Source: Bacteroidaceae bacterium (GTDB lineage: Bacteria; Bacteroidota; Bacteroidia; Bacteroidales; Bacteroidaceae). From it: a stretch of 50,564 nt of DNA. The position numbers and the translations under genes were made by a program. Each line of letters starts with the position of its first letter. The first letter of the stretch is position 1. Shown one piece after another: positions 17,688 to 26,794 of this stretch. The notes below the pieces were generated by a model that did not search any database, had not been told where the DNA came from, and saw only the letters and a program-made list of their open reading frames with translations. The stretch spans positions 1 through 50,564 of the forward strand of contig JAIKWU010000063.1 of assembly GCA_024684455.1 (NCBI GenBank), given 5' to 3'.

Positions 17688-19561
17688 TTACACCAATGAG
17701 AAAAATCACCTTCCTTGTCACCAACAAGGAATACGAGCAGTTTATCGCCGACATTCGTCGTTTGGGGGTTGTTCATGTGGATGAACTCCAGAGCGGAGTG
17801 ACCAGTGACGAGTTTGAGGAAAACAGGGCTCTTGCTGAGCGTTACAAGAATGCGCTCAAGGAACTCTCGTTTGCTTACGAAACCTACAAAACTGACCGTC
17901 AGTTCACGGCCATCGACCCTTCTGAAATGTCTCGTGATGAACTCTGTGCCGAAGCCTTGAGTCAGATTGAGCAAATCGAGACACTCTTCCAACGTGAACA
18001 GGATGTGAAACGTCGGATTGAAGCGACGGAGAAGAACATCAAGGTGCTTGAGCCTTGGGGAGATGTTGATTTCGATCAGATTGCAGAATTGGAGAAGCAT
18101 GGCTACCACGTCGGTTTCTTTGCTTGCCCGACCAAGATGTTAAAGGCAGAGTGGGCAGACTTGTATTATGCAACGCCGATTGACGAGGTGGACAAGAAAA
18201 CCTATTTCGTCACCTTCTCCCACGAGCATCCTGACATCACTGCCGAGACACTCGAACTGCCTCCCAAGCCATTGTCAACCTATCGTGATGAACTCAGTCA
18301 ACTGAAGCAACAACTCGACGACATTCACTCCAACCAACTCTACATCAATGGTGTCTATCGTGATGTGATACAGGCTGCACAGGTCGAAGTCAGCAATGAC
18401 ATCTCGCTGTCGAAGGTACAACTCAGTTACGAAAGTGTGGCTGGCGATGCTCTCAAACTAATGCAAGGCTGGATTCCTGCTGAGAAAGAAGATGAGGTGG
18501 AAGAATTCCTTGATAAGAAAAAAATCTTCTACGAGACAGAACAGCCTGACTTCGATGACAAAGTGCCCATCGAAATCAAGAATAATAAGTACAGTTCGCT
18601 CTTTGAGCCAATCCTGAAGATGTATTCGTTGCCAAACTATCACGACCTTGATGTCACGCCCTATTTTGCACCGTTCTTCATGCTGTTCTTCGGCCTTTGT
18701 ATGGGCGATGCAGGCTATGGCATCATCATCTTCCTCGTGAGCCTCATTCTGCATGGCAAACTGAAGGAGGAGCAAAAACCCTACGCTACGCTCGGTATGT
18801 TCCTCGGTGGCATGACCATTGTGTGTGGCGCGCTCACAGGCTCTTTCTTCGGTATCGACCTTACGCAACAGGACTGGGCCTTCCTTGCACCTGTGAAGAA
18901 GTGGTTTATCAACGAGCATAACTTCAAACTGTTTGGCTATTCGCCCATGATGGTCATCTCTGTCATCATTGGTCTCATACAGGTGCTACTGGGCATGGTG
19001 CTCGCTGGTATGAAAGCCGCGAAACTCTATGGATGGACCTACGGCATTGGCAAGTTCTCGTGGGTGACAGCCCTGCTCTCCGCTGTGCTGCTCTTCGGCT
19101 TGCCTGCTTGTGGAGTCGAACTGCCCCAGTACGTGCAGTATGTTTTCTACGGATTGATTGGACTGAGTGCCATTGGCATCTTCTTCCTCAACAATCCGTC
19201 GAAGAACATTCTGCTAAACTTCGGTGGTGGTGTCTGGGATACTTATGGCATGGCCACAGGACTGCTGGGCGACCTTCTCAGTTACATCCGTCTGTTTGCC
19301 CTCGGACTCACGGGCGGTGTGCTTGGCAGTGTGTTCAACTCGCTTGCCATCGACATGACAGATTCAATGTCTTGGAGCGTACGCTGGTTGCCCATGCTCA
19401 TCATCCTTTTGTTGGGTCATGGCATCAACTTCGCACTCTGCATGATTTCGTCGTTCGTTCACCCGATGCGTCTTACCTTCGTCGAATTCTTCAAGAATGC
19501 CAACTTCGAAGGCGGAGGCAAGGCCTACGAGCCCTTCCGTGTAAAAACTTATAAAAAATAG
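17684..19561 (+). CDS. atpI: V/A-type ATPase subunit I (stator, a-subunit)
   Basis: 625 residues. The N-terminal half (about 1-320) is cytoplasmic with coiled coil. The C-terminal half has about seven or eight membrane helices, beginning YFAPFFMLFFGLCMGDAGYG. The ion-channel motif DLLSYIRLFALGLTGG contains the Arg that faces the proteolipid carboxylates. Subunit I anchors the peripheral stalk and forms the two half-channels against ring subunit K. Confidence 0.95.
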   Translation: MITPMRKITFLVTNKEYEQFIADIRRLGVVHVDELQSGVTSDEFEENRALAERYKNALKELSFAYETYKTDRQFTAIDPSEMSRDELCAEALSQIEQIETLFQREQDVKRRIEATEKNIKVLEPWGDVDFDQIAELEKHGYHVGFFACPTKMLKAEWADLYYATPIDEVDKKTYFVTFSHEHPDITAETLELPPKPLSTYRDELSQLKQQLDDIHSNQLYINGVYRDVIQAAQVEVSNDISLSKVQLSYESVAGDALKLMQGWIPAEKEDEVEEFLDKKKIFYETEQPDFDDKVPIEIKNNKYSSLFEPILKMYSLPNYHDLDVTPYFAPFFMLFFGLCMGDAGYGIIIFLVSLILHGKLKEEQKPYATLGMFLGGMTIVCGALTGSFFGIDLTQQDWAFLAPVKKWFINEHNFKLFGYSPMMVISVIIGLIQVLLGMVLAGMKAAKLYGWTYGIGKFSWVTALLSAVLLFGLPACGVELPQYVQYVFYGLIGLSAIGIFFLNNPSKNILLNFGGGVWDTYGMATGLLGDLLSYIRLFALGLTGGVLGSVFNSLAIDMTDSMSWSVRWLPMLIILLLGHGINFALCMISSFVHPMRLTFVEFFKNANFEGGGKAYEPFRVKTYKK

Positions 19562-19580
19562 AAACTCAAAAACTTAATAA

Positions 19581-20045
<465 letters not shown>

Positions 20046-20074
20046 CCTCAAAATTCCTCTCTTCTTAGAGATGT

Positions 20075-20143
20075 AAAGAAGCGAGAGGAAGATTAAAGAC
20101 GTTACATGTGTGAGAACGTCTTTAATCTTCCTCTCGCTTCTTT
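20075..20143. terminator. Bidirectional terminator between atpK and tcdA (29-bp perfect stem)
   Basis: Arms 20075-20103 and 20115-20143 are perfect complements over 29 bp around an 11-nt loop, with A-rich left and T-rich right borders. It serves both convergent operons. Confidence 0.88.
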
Positions 20144-20149
20144 ATCTTC

Positions 20150-20854
20150 TTAACTTCCTTGTCTCATCACATCATTGACAACCAGACTTGCCAATGTGAA
20201 CCCGAATACGGCAGTGACGTGTACGAGAGAACCGTTGACTTCGCCCGTCGGTGGCAGGTGCTCTTCGGAGAAGACGCACTGAAACTTCTTCGCAGGGAAC
20301 TGCTTCTCGCGTTTGAAACGATTGCGCAGCGCACGAGCCAGCGGGTCGCCCTTTACTTTCCAGAATTCCGCCACACGAATGCCCGTCGGGTCCGTTTTCA
20401 AAGCAGCTCCCATTGATGAAAACAGATGGCCTGGTGTTTCCGTAGCCATTCGGATGAGCAGGGCCTTGTCCTTCAACGAGTCGATGGCATCGATGATGTA
20501 GTCAAAGTCCGCCAAGTGGAAACTGCTGGCGGTCTCTTCTGAAAATACACGTTCGATGGCGGTGATGTCGGCCTGCGGGTTAATGCTGAGTAACCGGCGG
20601 CGCAGAGCCTCCACCTTCACTTCGCCCAACGTCTCTGTCGTCGCCATCAGTTGGCGGTTGACGTTCGAGGCACATACACGGTCACCATCTACGAGGGTCA
20701 GGTGACGGATGCCGTTGCGGATGAGGCCTTCGGCACACCACGACCCGACACCGCCCACTCCGACGAGGAGCACCCGTCGCGTCGCGAGGCGTTCCATGGC
20801 TTCCTGTCCCAGCAGTAGTTCTGCGCGTTGAAAAATGTCTTGTTCTGTCACCAT
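20150..20854 (-). CDS. tcdA: tRNA threonylcarbamoyladenosine dehydratase (TcdA/CsdL, E1-like)
   Basis: 234 residues of the ThiF/MoeB/E1 superfamily. The nucleotide-binding glycine motif LLVGVGGVGSW is at about 29-38, with VDGDRVCASNVNRQLMA and IDAIDSLKDKALLI downstream. Length and the segment SSMGAALKTDPTGIRVAEFW match TcdA, which cyclises t6A37 to ct6A in ANN-decoding tRNAs, rather than the longer sulfur-carrier enzymes. It starts 11 nt after the fkp stop and is probably co-transcribed. Confidence 0.88.
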   Translation of the reverse strand: MVTEQDIFQRAELLLGQEAMERLATRRVLLVGVGGVGSWCAEGLIRNGIRHLTLVDGDRVCASNVNRQLMATTETLGEVKVEALRRRLLSINPQADITAIERVFSEETASSFHLADFDYIIDAIDSLKDKALLIRMATETPGHLFSSMGAALKTDPTGIRVAEFWKVKGDPLARALRNRFKREKQFPAKKFQCVFSEEHLPPTGEVNGSLVHVTAVFGFTLASLVVNDVMRQGS

Positions 20855-20865
20855 GATGATTTGTC

Positions 20866-23523
20866 TTAACTTCTGCTAACCTGTAGGCCCTGTTGCGAAA
20901 GCGTCATCTCGACGAAACGGGCGCGTGGGTTGGGCTGTACGGCATTGATGATGCTGCGGATGCGTGCGGCTGCCTCGGGGTCTTTGGCAATCATGTAGAG
21001 GTAGCCTCCACCGCCTGCGCCTGGGAGTTTGTAGCCGAGGCAGAGGTCATCGACGAGGTCGGTGATGCGGCGCACGCTGTCGGGGTTCGTGCCGCTGTCC
21101 ATGCGCTGGTTCTGTGTCCATGTCTTGCGGACAAGCCGTCCCATGGCGGAAAAGTCCTGTCGCTGGATGGCTTCGTACATGTCGAGCGTGTGGGCCTTCA
21201 TGTCGCGCAGCAGATGGAGTTCGTTGCCGTGGTTGAGGAACATGCGGCGAACGATTTCGGCAAGGATGCTCTTTGCCGTGCGCGTGATGCCTGTATAATA
21301 TAACAGTTGGCAGGCAGCATGGTCGGGCAGGGTGTAAAGCGTGTCGGGCAGCCAGCGTACCTGTGGTGTTTGGCTGAATCCGCGCTGACTCTGCAGGAGT
21401 TTCACTCCACCTAGCACGCCGCCGTACTGGTCTTGCCATCCCCCACCCGTGGTGAGCAACTGCTCGAGCACGAGGGTGCGGTGGCAGATTTCGTTTTTGT
21501 CCCACGCCAGTGAGCAAAAGTCGTTGATGACACCGAGCACAGTGGCAGCGAGAATGCTGCTCGTGCCCAGTCCGCTGCCTGCGGGAACGGCCGAGAGGAG
21601 GGTCAGTTCGATGCCGCAGCCGAAGTCTTCGAGTTGTGCCTTCAGCGACAGATGTTTTTCTTGGGCGAAAGCGGGCAGGAAACCAGCAAGTGCAAGGGCT
21701 GCCTTTGGAATGGAGAATGGCGAACCGATGTGCCGGAAGTCGGCGAGTTGTTCCCATGTTTCCACCGTCTCGACTGCGCCAAGGTCGATGCTGCGCAGTA
21801 CGATGTGCGGCTCTTTGCAGGGCTTGGCGTATGCCTGCAGGGGTGGTTGTCCGTTGAGTTCGATGGCAAAGTTGACGACGTTGCCACCCTCCATGAGACA
21901 GTAGGGAGGTGTGTCGGTCCATCCGCCGGCGATGTCAATGCGAACGGGCGAACGGCCCCACACAATCTGGTCGGGCAGTACCGACAGGAGAGGCTGCTGC
22001 TTGGCATTCAACGCCTGTTCGGTCAGACCTTCGCGCAGCAGACTGAAGGCTCGGTCGCTGTCGCCACGGAACATGGCATCGTGGATGCGTGTCATGAGCG
22101 GCGCGTCGTTGTCGATGGGCTGGGGGAGAGGCAATCCGAATGACTGAAATTCACGGGCTGCGTCGTCGAGATCAAGTTGGTAAAAAACGCTGTGTTGCCA
22201 GTTGCGGGCAAGGGCAGTCCAGTTCGTTTTGCGGAAGGCATTGCGCTGAGCGACAAGGCGCATCAGGTTGGCACGCTGAGTGATGTCTTCGGCAGAAATC
22301 AGTTCGATGACTTCTTTCGTTTCGAGATTTTCCACCACGGGGAATTGCTTGCGCTGCTGTTCATCGCCGGCAAAGCGGTCGTCGATGTGGTAGCGGCGAA
22401 TGCAATACTGTGTGTCGTCTATAGGGATGACGTCGAGGCATTCGCCAGGTTGCAGCGTGATGTGCCAGTCGCCCAGAGGCACGCCTGTGACGATGTTGTC
22501 GTGCGTCAGTTTGCAGTGCGGCCCGATGTGGCTGTTCTCAATCCAGATGTTGGTATTCTCTGCCGTAAACGTCACTTCTGTCAGTGCATTCTGCGTGAAG
22601 ATGGACGGGTGGGGCTTGCGGTCGTGATGAAGGATGTCGCGCTGGTCGTTGACTCGGTTCTGAATGGCAACGGTCGAGGAAATCATCTCGCGCGACGTGC
22701 CGAAATGGTAGAACTCGCCGCCTAGCAGGGGAACAATGGCGACGGAGAGTTTTTTCAACTCGGCATCGTCGAGTGTGGGTGATGTACCCAATGCACAGCC
22801 GAACGTGCCGTAGAGGTCGTATTCTTGGATGGCATCGCCCTGCATCGAGCGCTGCATCAGCAGTTGTACGGCACGGTCGCTGAGCAGCCATACACCGATG
22901 TCCGTGAGGTAGAAATGGTCGTTCTGCAACGCTGTGAGTTGCTCTATGCTGGGCTTTTGCAGCATCTGTTTCAATACATTGGGAGTGCGCCGTTCGCTGA
23001 CGGAGACACCGTGGTCCTTCGCAATCGAAGCGTCCAGCCACAGTCCGTAGCAGACGACGTCGGCGTCGGGAATCGTACCTAACCTTTCAGCGGCACGGAT
23101 ATAGACGTCTCCGCTCACAATCATCGTGTTGAGGCGCGACGGTGCCTGCGCCATGATACGCTCAAACAGAGGCAGTTGAAGGTCGAGTAAAGTCTGTGAA
23201 AGCCGTTGACCACGTTCCCATCGGAACACGGGAATAGGCGTGAGAATCTTGCCGCTCGGTGCATAGGCGGGCAGGCGTCGGCTTTGTCCGCCGGCGTGGA
23301 GCACGATGCGGCGTTCTGAGGCAAGCCACTGGTCGAAGGGCTGTTGCGCTCCTTCGTCTCGCCATGCCTCTTTCAGAAGCCATGCCGTTCCGCCGCCGCT
23401 GCCCAGTTTGTGTCCCACAGGGTCGTTTGTACAGAAGAATTCATCGCGCGAAAGCCCTGTCACTTCGTGAAAACATCCTACCAGATTAGGCGGCAGCGAT
23501 AAAAGTTTCTTCATTCTTTTCAT
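20866..23523 (-). CDS. fkp: Bifunctional L-fucokinase / L-fucose-1-P guanylyltransferase (Fkp)
   Basis: 885 residues from ATG 23523 (MKRMKKLLSLPP; a second ATG at 23514 is possible). An in-frame ATG at 23556 overlaps the -7 box and is excluded. The N-terminal half is the pyrophosphorylase: HKLGSGGGTAWLL at about 38-50 and GGQSRRLPAYAPSGKI, followed by a left-handed beta-helix-like region. The C-terminal half is a GHMP kinase: PVRIDIAGGWTDTPPYC at about 520-536, AVPAGSGLGTSS at about 640-652 and LPGAGGGGYLY at about 831-841. Fkp converts scavenged L-fucose to GDP-fucose for surface capsule and glycoprotein fucosylation in Bacteroides. The length is close to the B. fragilis enzyme (949). Confidence 0.92.
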   Translation of the reverse strand: MKRMKKLLSLPPNLVGCFHEVTGLSRDEFFCTNDPVGHKLGSGGGTAWLLKEAWRDEGAQQPFDQWLASERRIVLHAGGQSRRLPAYAPSGKILTPIPVFRWERGQRLSQTLLDLQLPLFERIMAQAPSRLNTMIVSGDVYIRAAERLGTIPDADVVCYGLWLDASIAKDHGVSVSERRTPNVLKQMLQKPSIEQLTALQNDHFYLTDIGVWLLSDRAVQLLMQRSMQGDAIQEYDLYGTFGCALGTSPTLDDAELKKLSVAIVPLLGGEFYHFGTSREMISSTVAIQNRVNDQRDILHHDRKPHPSIFTQNALTEVTFTAENTNIWIENSHIGPHCKLTHDNIVTGVPLGDWHITLQPGECLDVIPIDDTQYCIRRYHIDDRFAGDEQQRKQFPVVENLETKEVIELISAEDITQRANLMRLVAQRNAFRKTNWTALARNWQHSVFYQLDLDDAAREFQSFGLPLPQPIDNDAPLMTRIHDAMFRGDSDRAFSLLREGLTEQALNAKQQPLLSVLPDQIVWGRSPVRIDIAGGWTDTPPYCLMEGGNVVNFAIELNGQPPLQAYAKPCKEPHIVLRSIDLGAVETVETWEQLADFRHIGSPFSIPKAALALAGFLPAFAQEKHLSLKAQLEDFGCGIELTLLSAVPAGSGLGTSSILAATVLGVINDFCSLAWDKNEICHRTLVLEQLLTTGGGWQDQYGGVLGGVKLLQSQRGFSQTPQVRWLPDTLYTLPDHAACQLLYYTGITRTAKSILAEIVRRMFLNHGNELHLLRDMKAHTLDMYEAIQRQDFSAMGRLVRKTWTQNQRMDSGTNPDSVRRITDLVDDLCLGYKLPGAGGGGYLYMIAKDPEAAARIRSIINAVQPNPRARFVEMTLSQQGLQVSRS

Positions 23524-23553
23524 GGCAGACGTTATTATATATGTATGTATCTG

Positions 23554-23584
23554 CAAAGGTAGTCCTTTTCCTTAGAAAACGCAA
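23554..23584 (-). promoter_or_regulatory. fkp-tcdA promoter
   Basis: On the minus strand TACCTTTG (23554-23561) with -33 TTG (23582-23584) after a 20-bp gap. It sets the fkp start downstream of about 23547. Confidence 0.65.
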
Positions 23585-23636
23585 GTCTATGCTTATATTT
23601 TTCAAAGTTCCGTGTTTAATGTTCAATTTATTTGTG

Positions 23637-23644
23637 TACCTTTG
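23637..23644 (+). promoter_or_regulatory. topB promoter -7 box
   Basis: TACCTTTG matches the consensus; the -33 element is only TTTA at 23615-23618 (18-bp gap). The box rules out the upstream in-frame ATG at 23612 as the topB start. Confidence 0.6.
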
Positions 23645-23674
23645 CCAAAAGTTTTAACATTTACCGTAGAGAAC

Positions 23675-25744
23675 GTGATTGTTTGTATTGCAGAGAAACC
23701 GAGTGTGGCCCGCGACATAGCCCGCATCATCGGGGCGACCGCCAAGCATGAGGGATTCATCGAAGGCAACGGCTACCAAGTCACTTGGACGTTCGGCCAT
23801 CTGTGCGAGTTGAAGGAGCCTGGTGAGTATGCTGCCGAATGGAAAAACTGGCGGCTTGACTATCTGCCGATGATTCCGCCGCGCTTTGGCATCAAGGTCA
23901 AGGATGAGGAAGGTGTGAAGAAACAGTTCGCCGTGATTGAGAAACTGATGCAGGCAGCCGACGGCATCATCAACTGCGGTGATGCCGGACAGGAGGGCGA
24001 ACTGATTCAGCGTTGGGTGATGCAGAAGGCAGGAGCCACCTGTCCCGTGAAACGGCTGTGGATTTCTTCGATGACCGACGAAGCCATCCGCGAAGGTTTT
24101 CAGAACCTGAAGGATCAGGCCGACTACCATAAACTCTACATCGCTGGGCTTAGCCGTGCCATCGGCGACTGGCTGCTGGGCATCAACTGTACACGCCTCT
24201 ATTCCATCCGCTACGGACAGCCTGGCCATCCGCTTTCGGTCGGTCGCGTGCAGACCCCGACGCTCGCTCTCATCGTGCGCCGTCAGCAGGAAATCGAAAA
24301 CTTCAAGCCAGAGCCTTACTGGGTGCTATCGACTGTGTACCGTGAGACGACGTTCACTGCCACGAAGGGTAAATTTCTGAAGAAGGAAGAGGGCGAAGCA
24401 GCCTTTGCCACCATCGAAGGCAAGCCCTTCACGGTGACTAAGGTGGAGAAGAAGGAAGGTAAGGAACAGCCGCCCCAACTCTACGACCTCACCTCGTTGC
24501 AGGTCGATTGTAACCGAAAATATGGCTACAGTGCCGAACAGACGCTCAATCTGATTCAGTCGCTCTACGAGAAGAAATACACCACCTATCCGCGCGTAGA
24601 TACGCAGTACCTCTCCGATGACATCTATCCCAAGTGTCCGCCGACGCTCAACGGCCTCTATCAGACGAAGTTCAACGGTGTGGCGCCCTATGCCGAACTC
24701 ATCCGTCCCATTGGCGGCAAGGCACTGCGGAAGACCAAGCGCGTGTTCGACACGACGAAAGTCACCGACCACCATGCCATCATTCCCACAGGACAGATAC
24801 CCACAGCCTTGAGCGACATGGAGCGCAACGTGTTCGACCTCGTGGCACGCCGCTTCATCGCAGTATTCCATCCCGACTGCACATTCTCGACAACGACGGT
24901 GATGGGCAAGGTGGATGACGTAGAGTTCAAGGTGACGGGCAAAGAAATCCTTAATCCTGGTTGGCGTGTTGTTTACCCCAAAACTACCGCTAATCAGACA
25001 GAAAATGCCGACGAGAATAAAGACGAAGAACGCACTCTGCCGACATTTACAGTCGGGGAAACCGGCCCACACACACCGACGCTCACCGAGAAGATGACCC
25101 AGCCGCCTTCCTACTACACCGAAGCCACCCTGCTGCGAGCCATGGAGACGGCCGGCAAACTCGTCGATAATGAGGAACTGCGTGCAGCACTGAAGGAGAA
25201 CGGCATCGGCCGACCTTCCACCCGTGCAGCCATCATCGAAACCCTGTTCAAACGCCACTACATCCGCAAGGACCGCAAACGGCTGCTCGCCACACCGACG
25301 GGCGTGGAACTCATCGGCCTCATCCGCGAAGAACTCCTCAAGAGTGCAGAGTTGACAGGCATTTGGGAGAAAAAACTGCGCGAAATCGAACGCGGCCAGT
25401 ACGATGCCCAACAGTTTCTCGAGGAACTCAAGCAGATGGTCACAGAGATTGTCAATGCCGTGCGCAGCGACACCACAAATCGTCGCGTCACGGTCGTCGA
25501 AGAGCCGCAGAAGAAACCCAAGAAAGCCACAGCAGGACAACGGGTCGCCGGATTCCAGCCACGCAGTACAAAACGAAAGGAAGCCAGCCCCTCTTCTCAT
25601 TCGGAGAAAGAGCAGGGTGGAGAGGCCGACTGGGTCGGTCTGCCCTGCCCAAAGTGCCATGAAGGACACATCATCAAGGGCCACGCCGCCTATGGTTGCA
25701 GCCGATGGAAAGAAGGCTGCGACTGGCGACATCCCTTCTCCTGA
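23675..25744 (+). CDS. topB: DNA topoisomerase III, GTG start
   Basis: 689 residues from GTG 23675, which gives the canonical N-terminus (M)IVCIAEKPSVARDIARIIG. This is a type IA topoisomerase that relaxes negative supercoils and decatenates. The Toprim acidic motif CGDAGQEGELI is at about 102-111. The active-site region YTTYPRVDTQYLSDD, with the catalytic Tyr before Pro, is at about 300-315. A C-terminal four-Cys zinc finger is present (CPKC near 657, then GCSRWKEGC). About 75 Lys/Thr-rich residues separate the core and zinc finger. Chromosomal context (no conjugation genes nearby) argues for a housekeeping copy. Confidence 0.95.
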   Translation: MIVCIAEKPSVARDIARIIGATAKHEGFIEGNGYQVTWTFGHLCELKEPGEYAAEWKNWRLDYLPMIPPRFGIKVKDEEGVKKQFAVIEKLMQAADGIINCGDAGQEGELIQRWVMQKAGATCPVKRLWISSMTDEAIREGFQNLKDQADYHKLYIAGLSRAIGDWLLGINCTRLYSIRYGQPGHPLSVGRVQTPTLALIVRRQQEIENFKPEPYWVLSTVYRETTFTATKGKFLKKEEGEAAFATIEGKPFTVTKVEKKEGKEQPPQLYDLTSLQVDCNRKYGYSAEQTLNLIQSLYEKKYTTYPRVDTQYLSDDIYPKCPPTLNGLYQTKFNGVAPYAELIRPIGGKALRKTKRVFDTTKVTDHHAIIPTGQIPTALSDMERNVFDLVARRFIAVFHPDCTFSTTTVMGKVDDVEFKVTGKEILNPGWRVVYPKTTANQTENADENKDEERTLPTFTVGETGPHTPTLTEKMTQPPSYYTEATLLRAMETAGKLVDNEELRAALKENGIGRPSTRAAIIETLFKRHYIRKDRKRLLATPTGVELIGLIREELLKSAELTGIWEKKLREIERGQYDAQQFLEELKQMVTEIVNAVRSDTTNRRVTVVEEPQKKPKKATAGQRVAGFQPRSTKRKEASPSSHSEKEQGGEADWVGLPCPKCHEGHIIKGHAAYGCSRWKEGCDWRHPFS

Positions 25745-25810
25745 CCACAGTTTATACTTAACCATTCCGCACCGAATAAATCCACACTCTGCGAGGCATA
25801 CTTTTTTACG

Positions 25811-25922
25811 CCGCAGATCAAACTCAAAATTTAACTTAAATTTGTGTAAATTTAACTTGAATTTATGCAAATATAACTTAAATTTGTGGAAATATAACTT
25901 AAATTTTGAGTTTGATCTGCGG
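25811..25922. repeat. 24-bp perfect inverted repeat enclosing a 21-bp-period palindrome array
   Basis: The perfect arms are 25811-25834 and 25899-25922; the outer end reads CCGCAGATCAAACTC. Four 17-bp palindromes of the type AAATTTAACTTAAATTT start at 25827, 25848, 25869 and 25890, exactly 21 bp apart, with 4-nt spacers GTGT, ATGC and GTGG. The 25745-26190 gap has no gene; its contents are this element, the 22-bp repeats at 25955-25998 and a promoter. Confidence 0.92.
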
Positions 25923-25954
25923 AGTGATGAAGTTTGGTCTTCGGCACACCTGTT

Positions 25955-25998
25955 TTTCCACTGCGTTGCTCCTGTCTTTCCACTGCGTTGCTCCTGTC
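25955..25998. repeat. 22-bp tandem direct repeat (two exact copies plus degenerate flanks)
   Basis: TTTCCACTGCGTTGCTCCTG followed by TC is repeated exactly at 25955-25976 and 25977-25998. A degenerate third copy begins at 25999 (TTTTCACTACGGTC), and the preceding 22 bp also end in CCTGT. It stands 32 bp beyond the 24-bp inverted repeat. Confidence 0.88.
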
Positions 25999-26121
25999 TT
26001 TTCACTACGGTCAACTTCTTGAAACTCTGTGCTTTTCCCGTTCTCAAAGCCCGTCGTTCTAATTTTTGGGTCTTTGCGTAAATTATTCCTTTGTTTTTTT
26101 CTTGATGTATGTTTTTTTTCA

Positions 26122-26129
26122 TATATTTG
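26122..26129 (+). promoter_or_regulatory. Promoter -7 box for the 158-residue lipoprotein
   Basis: TATATTTG matches TAnnTTTG. The -33 element is weak (TTG at 26102-26104, 17-bp gap). Confidence 0.5.
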
Positions 26130-26190
26130 CATCGGAAAGCCAATTGTAAGTTCAATCAACCTACTAATTACTCACTAAAAAAACATTGTT

Positions 26191-26667
26191 ATGAAAAAGA
26201 ATTTTATGTGGCTCCTCATGGGGCTTTGCGCACTGACCTTCACGGCGTGCGGCAGTGACGACGACAATTCCGGTACTCCACAGGGCGGTGATACAACGAT
26301 AAGCGGTGTCACCCTTTCTCAGGTGGTTGGCACTTGGGAGTTGTTCCACGCAAAAGGCTATCAGACCATCGATGGCGTGAAACATCACGAGTGGGATGAA
26401 CCCACGAGTCCCGACTGGCTGATTATCAAACCTGATGGCACTTGGCAATACATGAAGTATAGTACTGTGGACAGCAATCGCCATCTGCTTTATGGCGGCT
26501 CGTTTGCCGTCGAGAATGGCTATATCGTCGTCAATGATGTTTCAGAATTGGGTATCCAGAAAATGTCGATGAGTGGCGATGTGCTGATGGTAGAATTTAT
26601 ATCGACTGAGATTAAATCGGGTAAGACATACGTGGACTACGAGACGCAATCATGGCGTAAGATTTAA
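26191..26667 (+). CDS. Lipocalin-like lipoprotein
   Basis: 158 residues. The N-terminus MKKNFMWLLMGLCALTFTAC is a lipoprotein signal with lipobox Cys at 20, followed by an acidic linker GSDDDNSG. The acidic residues after the Cys match the surface lipoprotein export signal of Bacteroidetes, so it may be exposed outside. The domain beginning VVGTWELFHAKGY has the GTW start and repeated beta strands of the small lipocalin-like families common in Bacteroidetes. The ligand is unknown. It is a single-gene unit between a repeat gap and a terminator. Confidence 0.72.
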   Translation: MKKNFMWLLMGLCALTFTACGSDDDNSGTPQGGDTTISGVTLSQVVGTWELFHAKGYQTIDGVKHHEWDEPTSPDWLIIKPDGTWQYMKYSTVDSNRHLLYGGSFAVENGYIVVNDVSELGIQKMSMSGDVLMVEFISTEIKSGKTYVDYETQSWRKI

Positions 26668-26691
26668 TCGACAGACACCAGATAAGTTGTG

Positions 26692-26722
26692 AAGCACGGA
26701 ATCTGAAGTTCCGTGCTTTTTT
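26692..26722 (+). terminator. Terminator after lipocalin-like gene
   Basis: AAGCACGGAA (26692-26701) and TTCCGTGCTT (26709-26718) with a 7-nt loop and a T run. Confidence 0.88.
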
Positions 26723-26743
26723 ATATACTTTTCTGTGTTTTTA

Positions 26744-26774
26744 TTTATATTTTCACTTTTTTGTCGTACCTTTG
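26744..26774 (+). promoter_or_regulatory. mrcA operon promoter
   Basis: TACCTTTG at 26767-26774 with a TTTA -33-like element at 26744-26747 (19-bp gap). The ATG is at 26795. Confidence 0.65.
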
Positions 26775-26794
26775 CAGCGTAATATGTACTGATT

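Noticed and set aside
24326..26155. Long minus-strand open frame across topB and the following repeat gap
   Set aside because: It is antisense to topB. Its N-terminal part is the translated 21-bp repeat (KFKLNLH heptads), a typical artefact of in-frame repeats.
25749..26160. Protein-coding gene(s) in the topB-lipoprotein gap
   Set aside because: All open frames there are translations of the 21- and 22-bp repeats, with no independent start signals or families.
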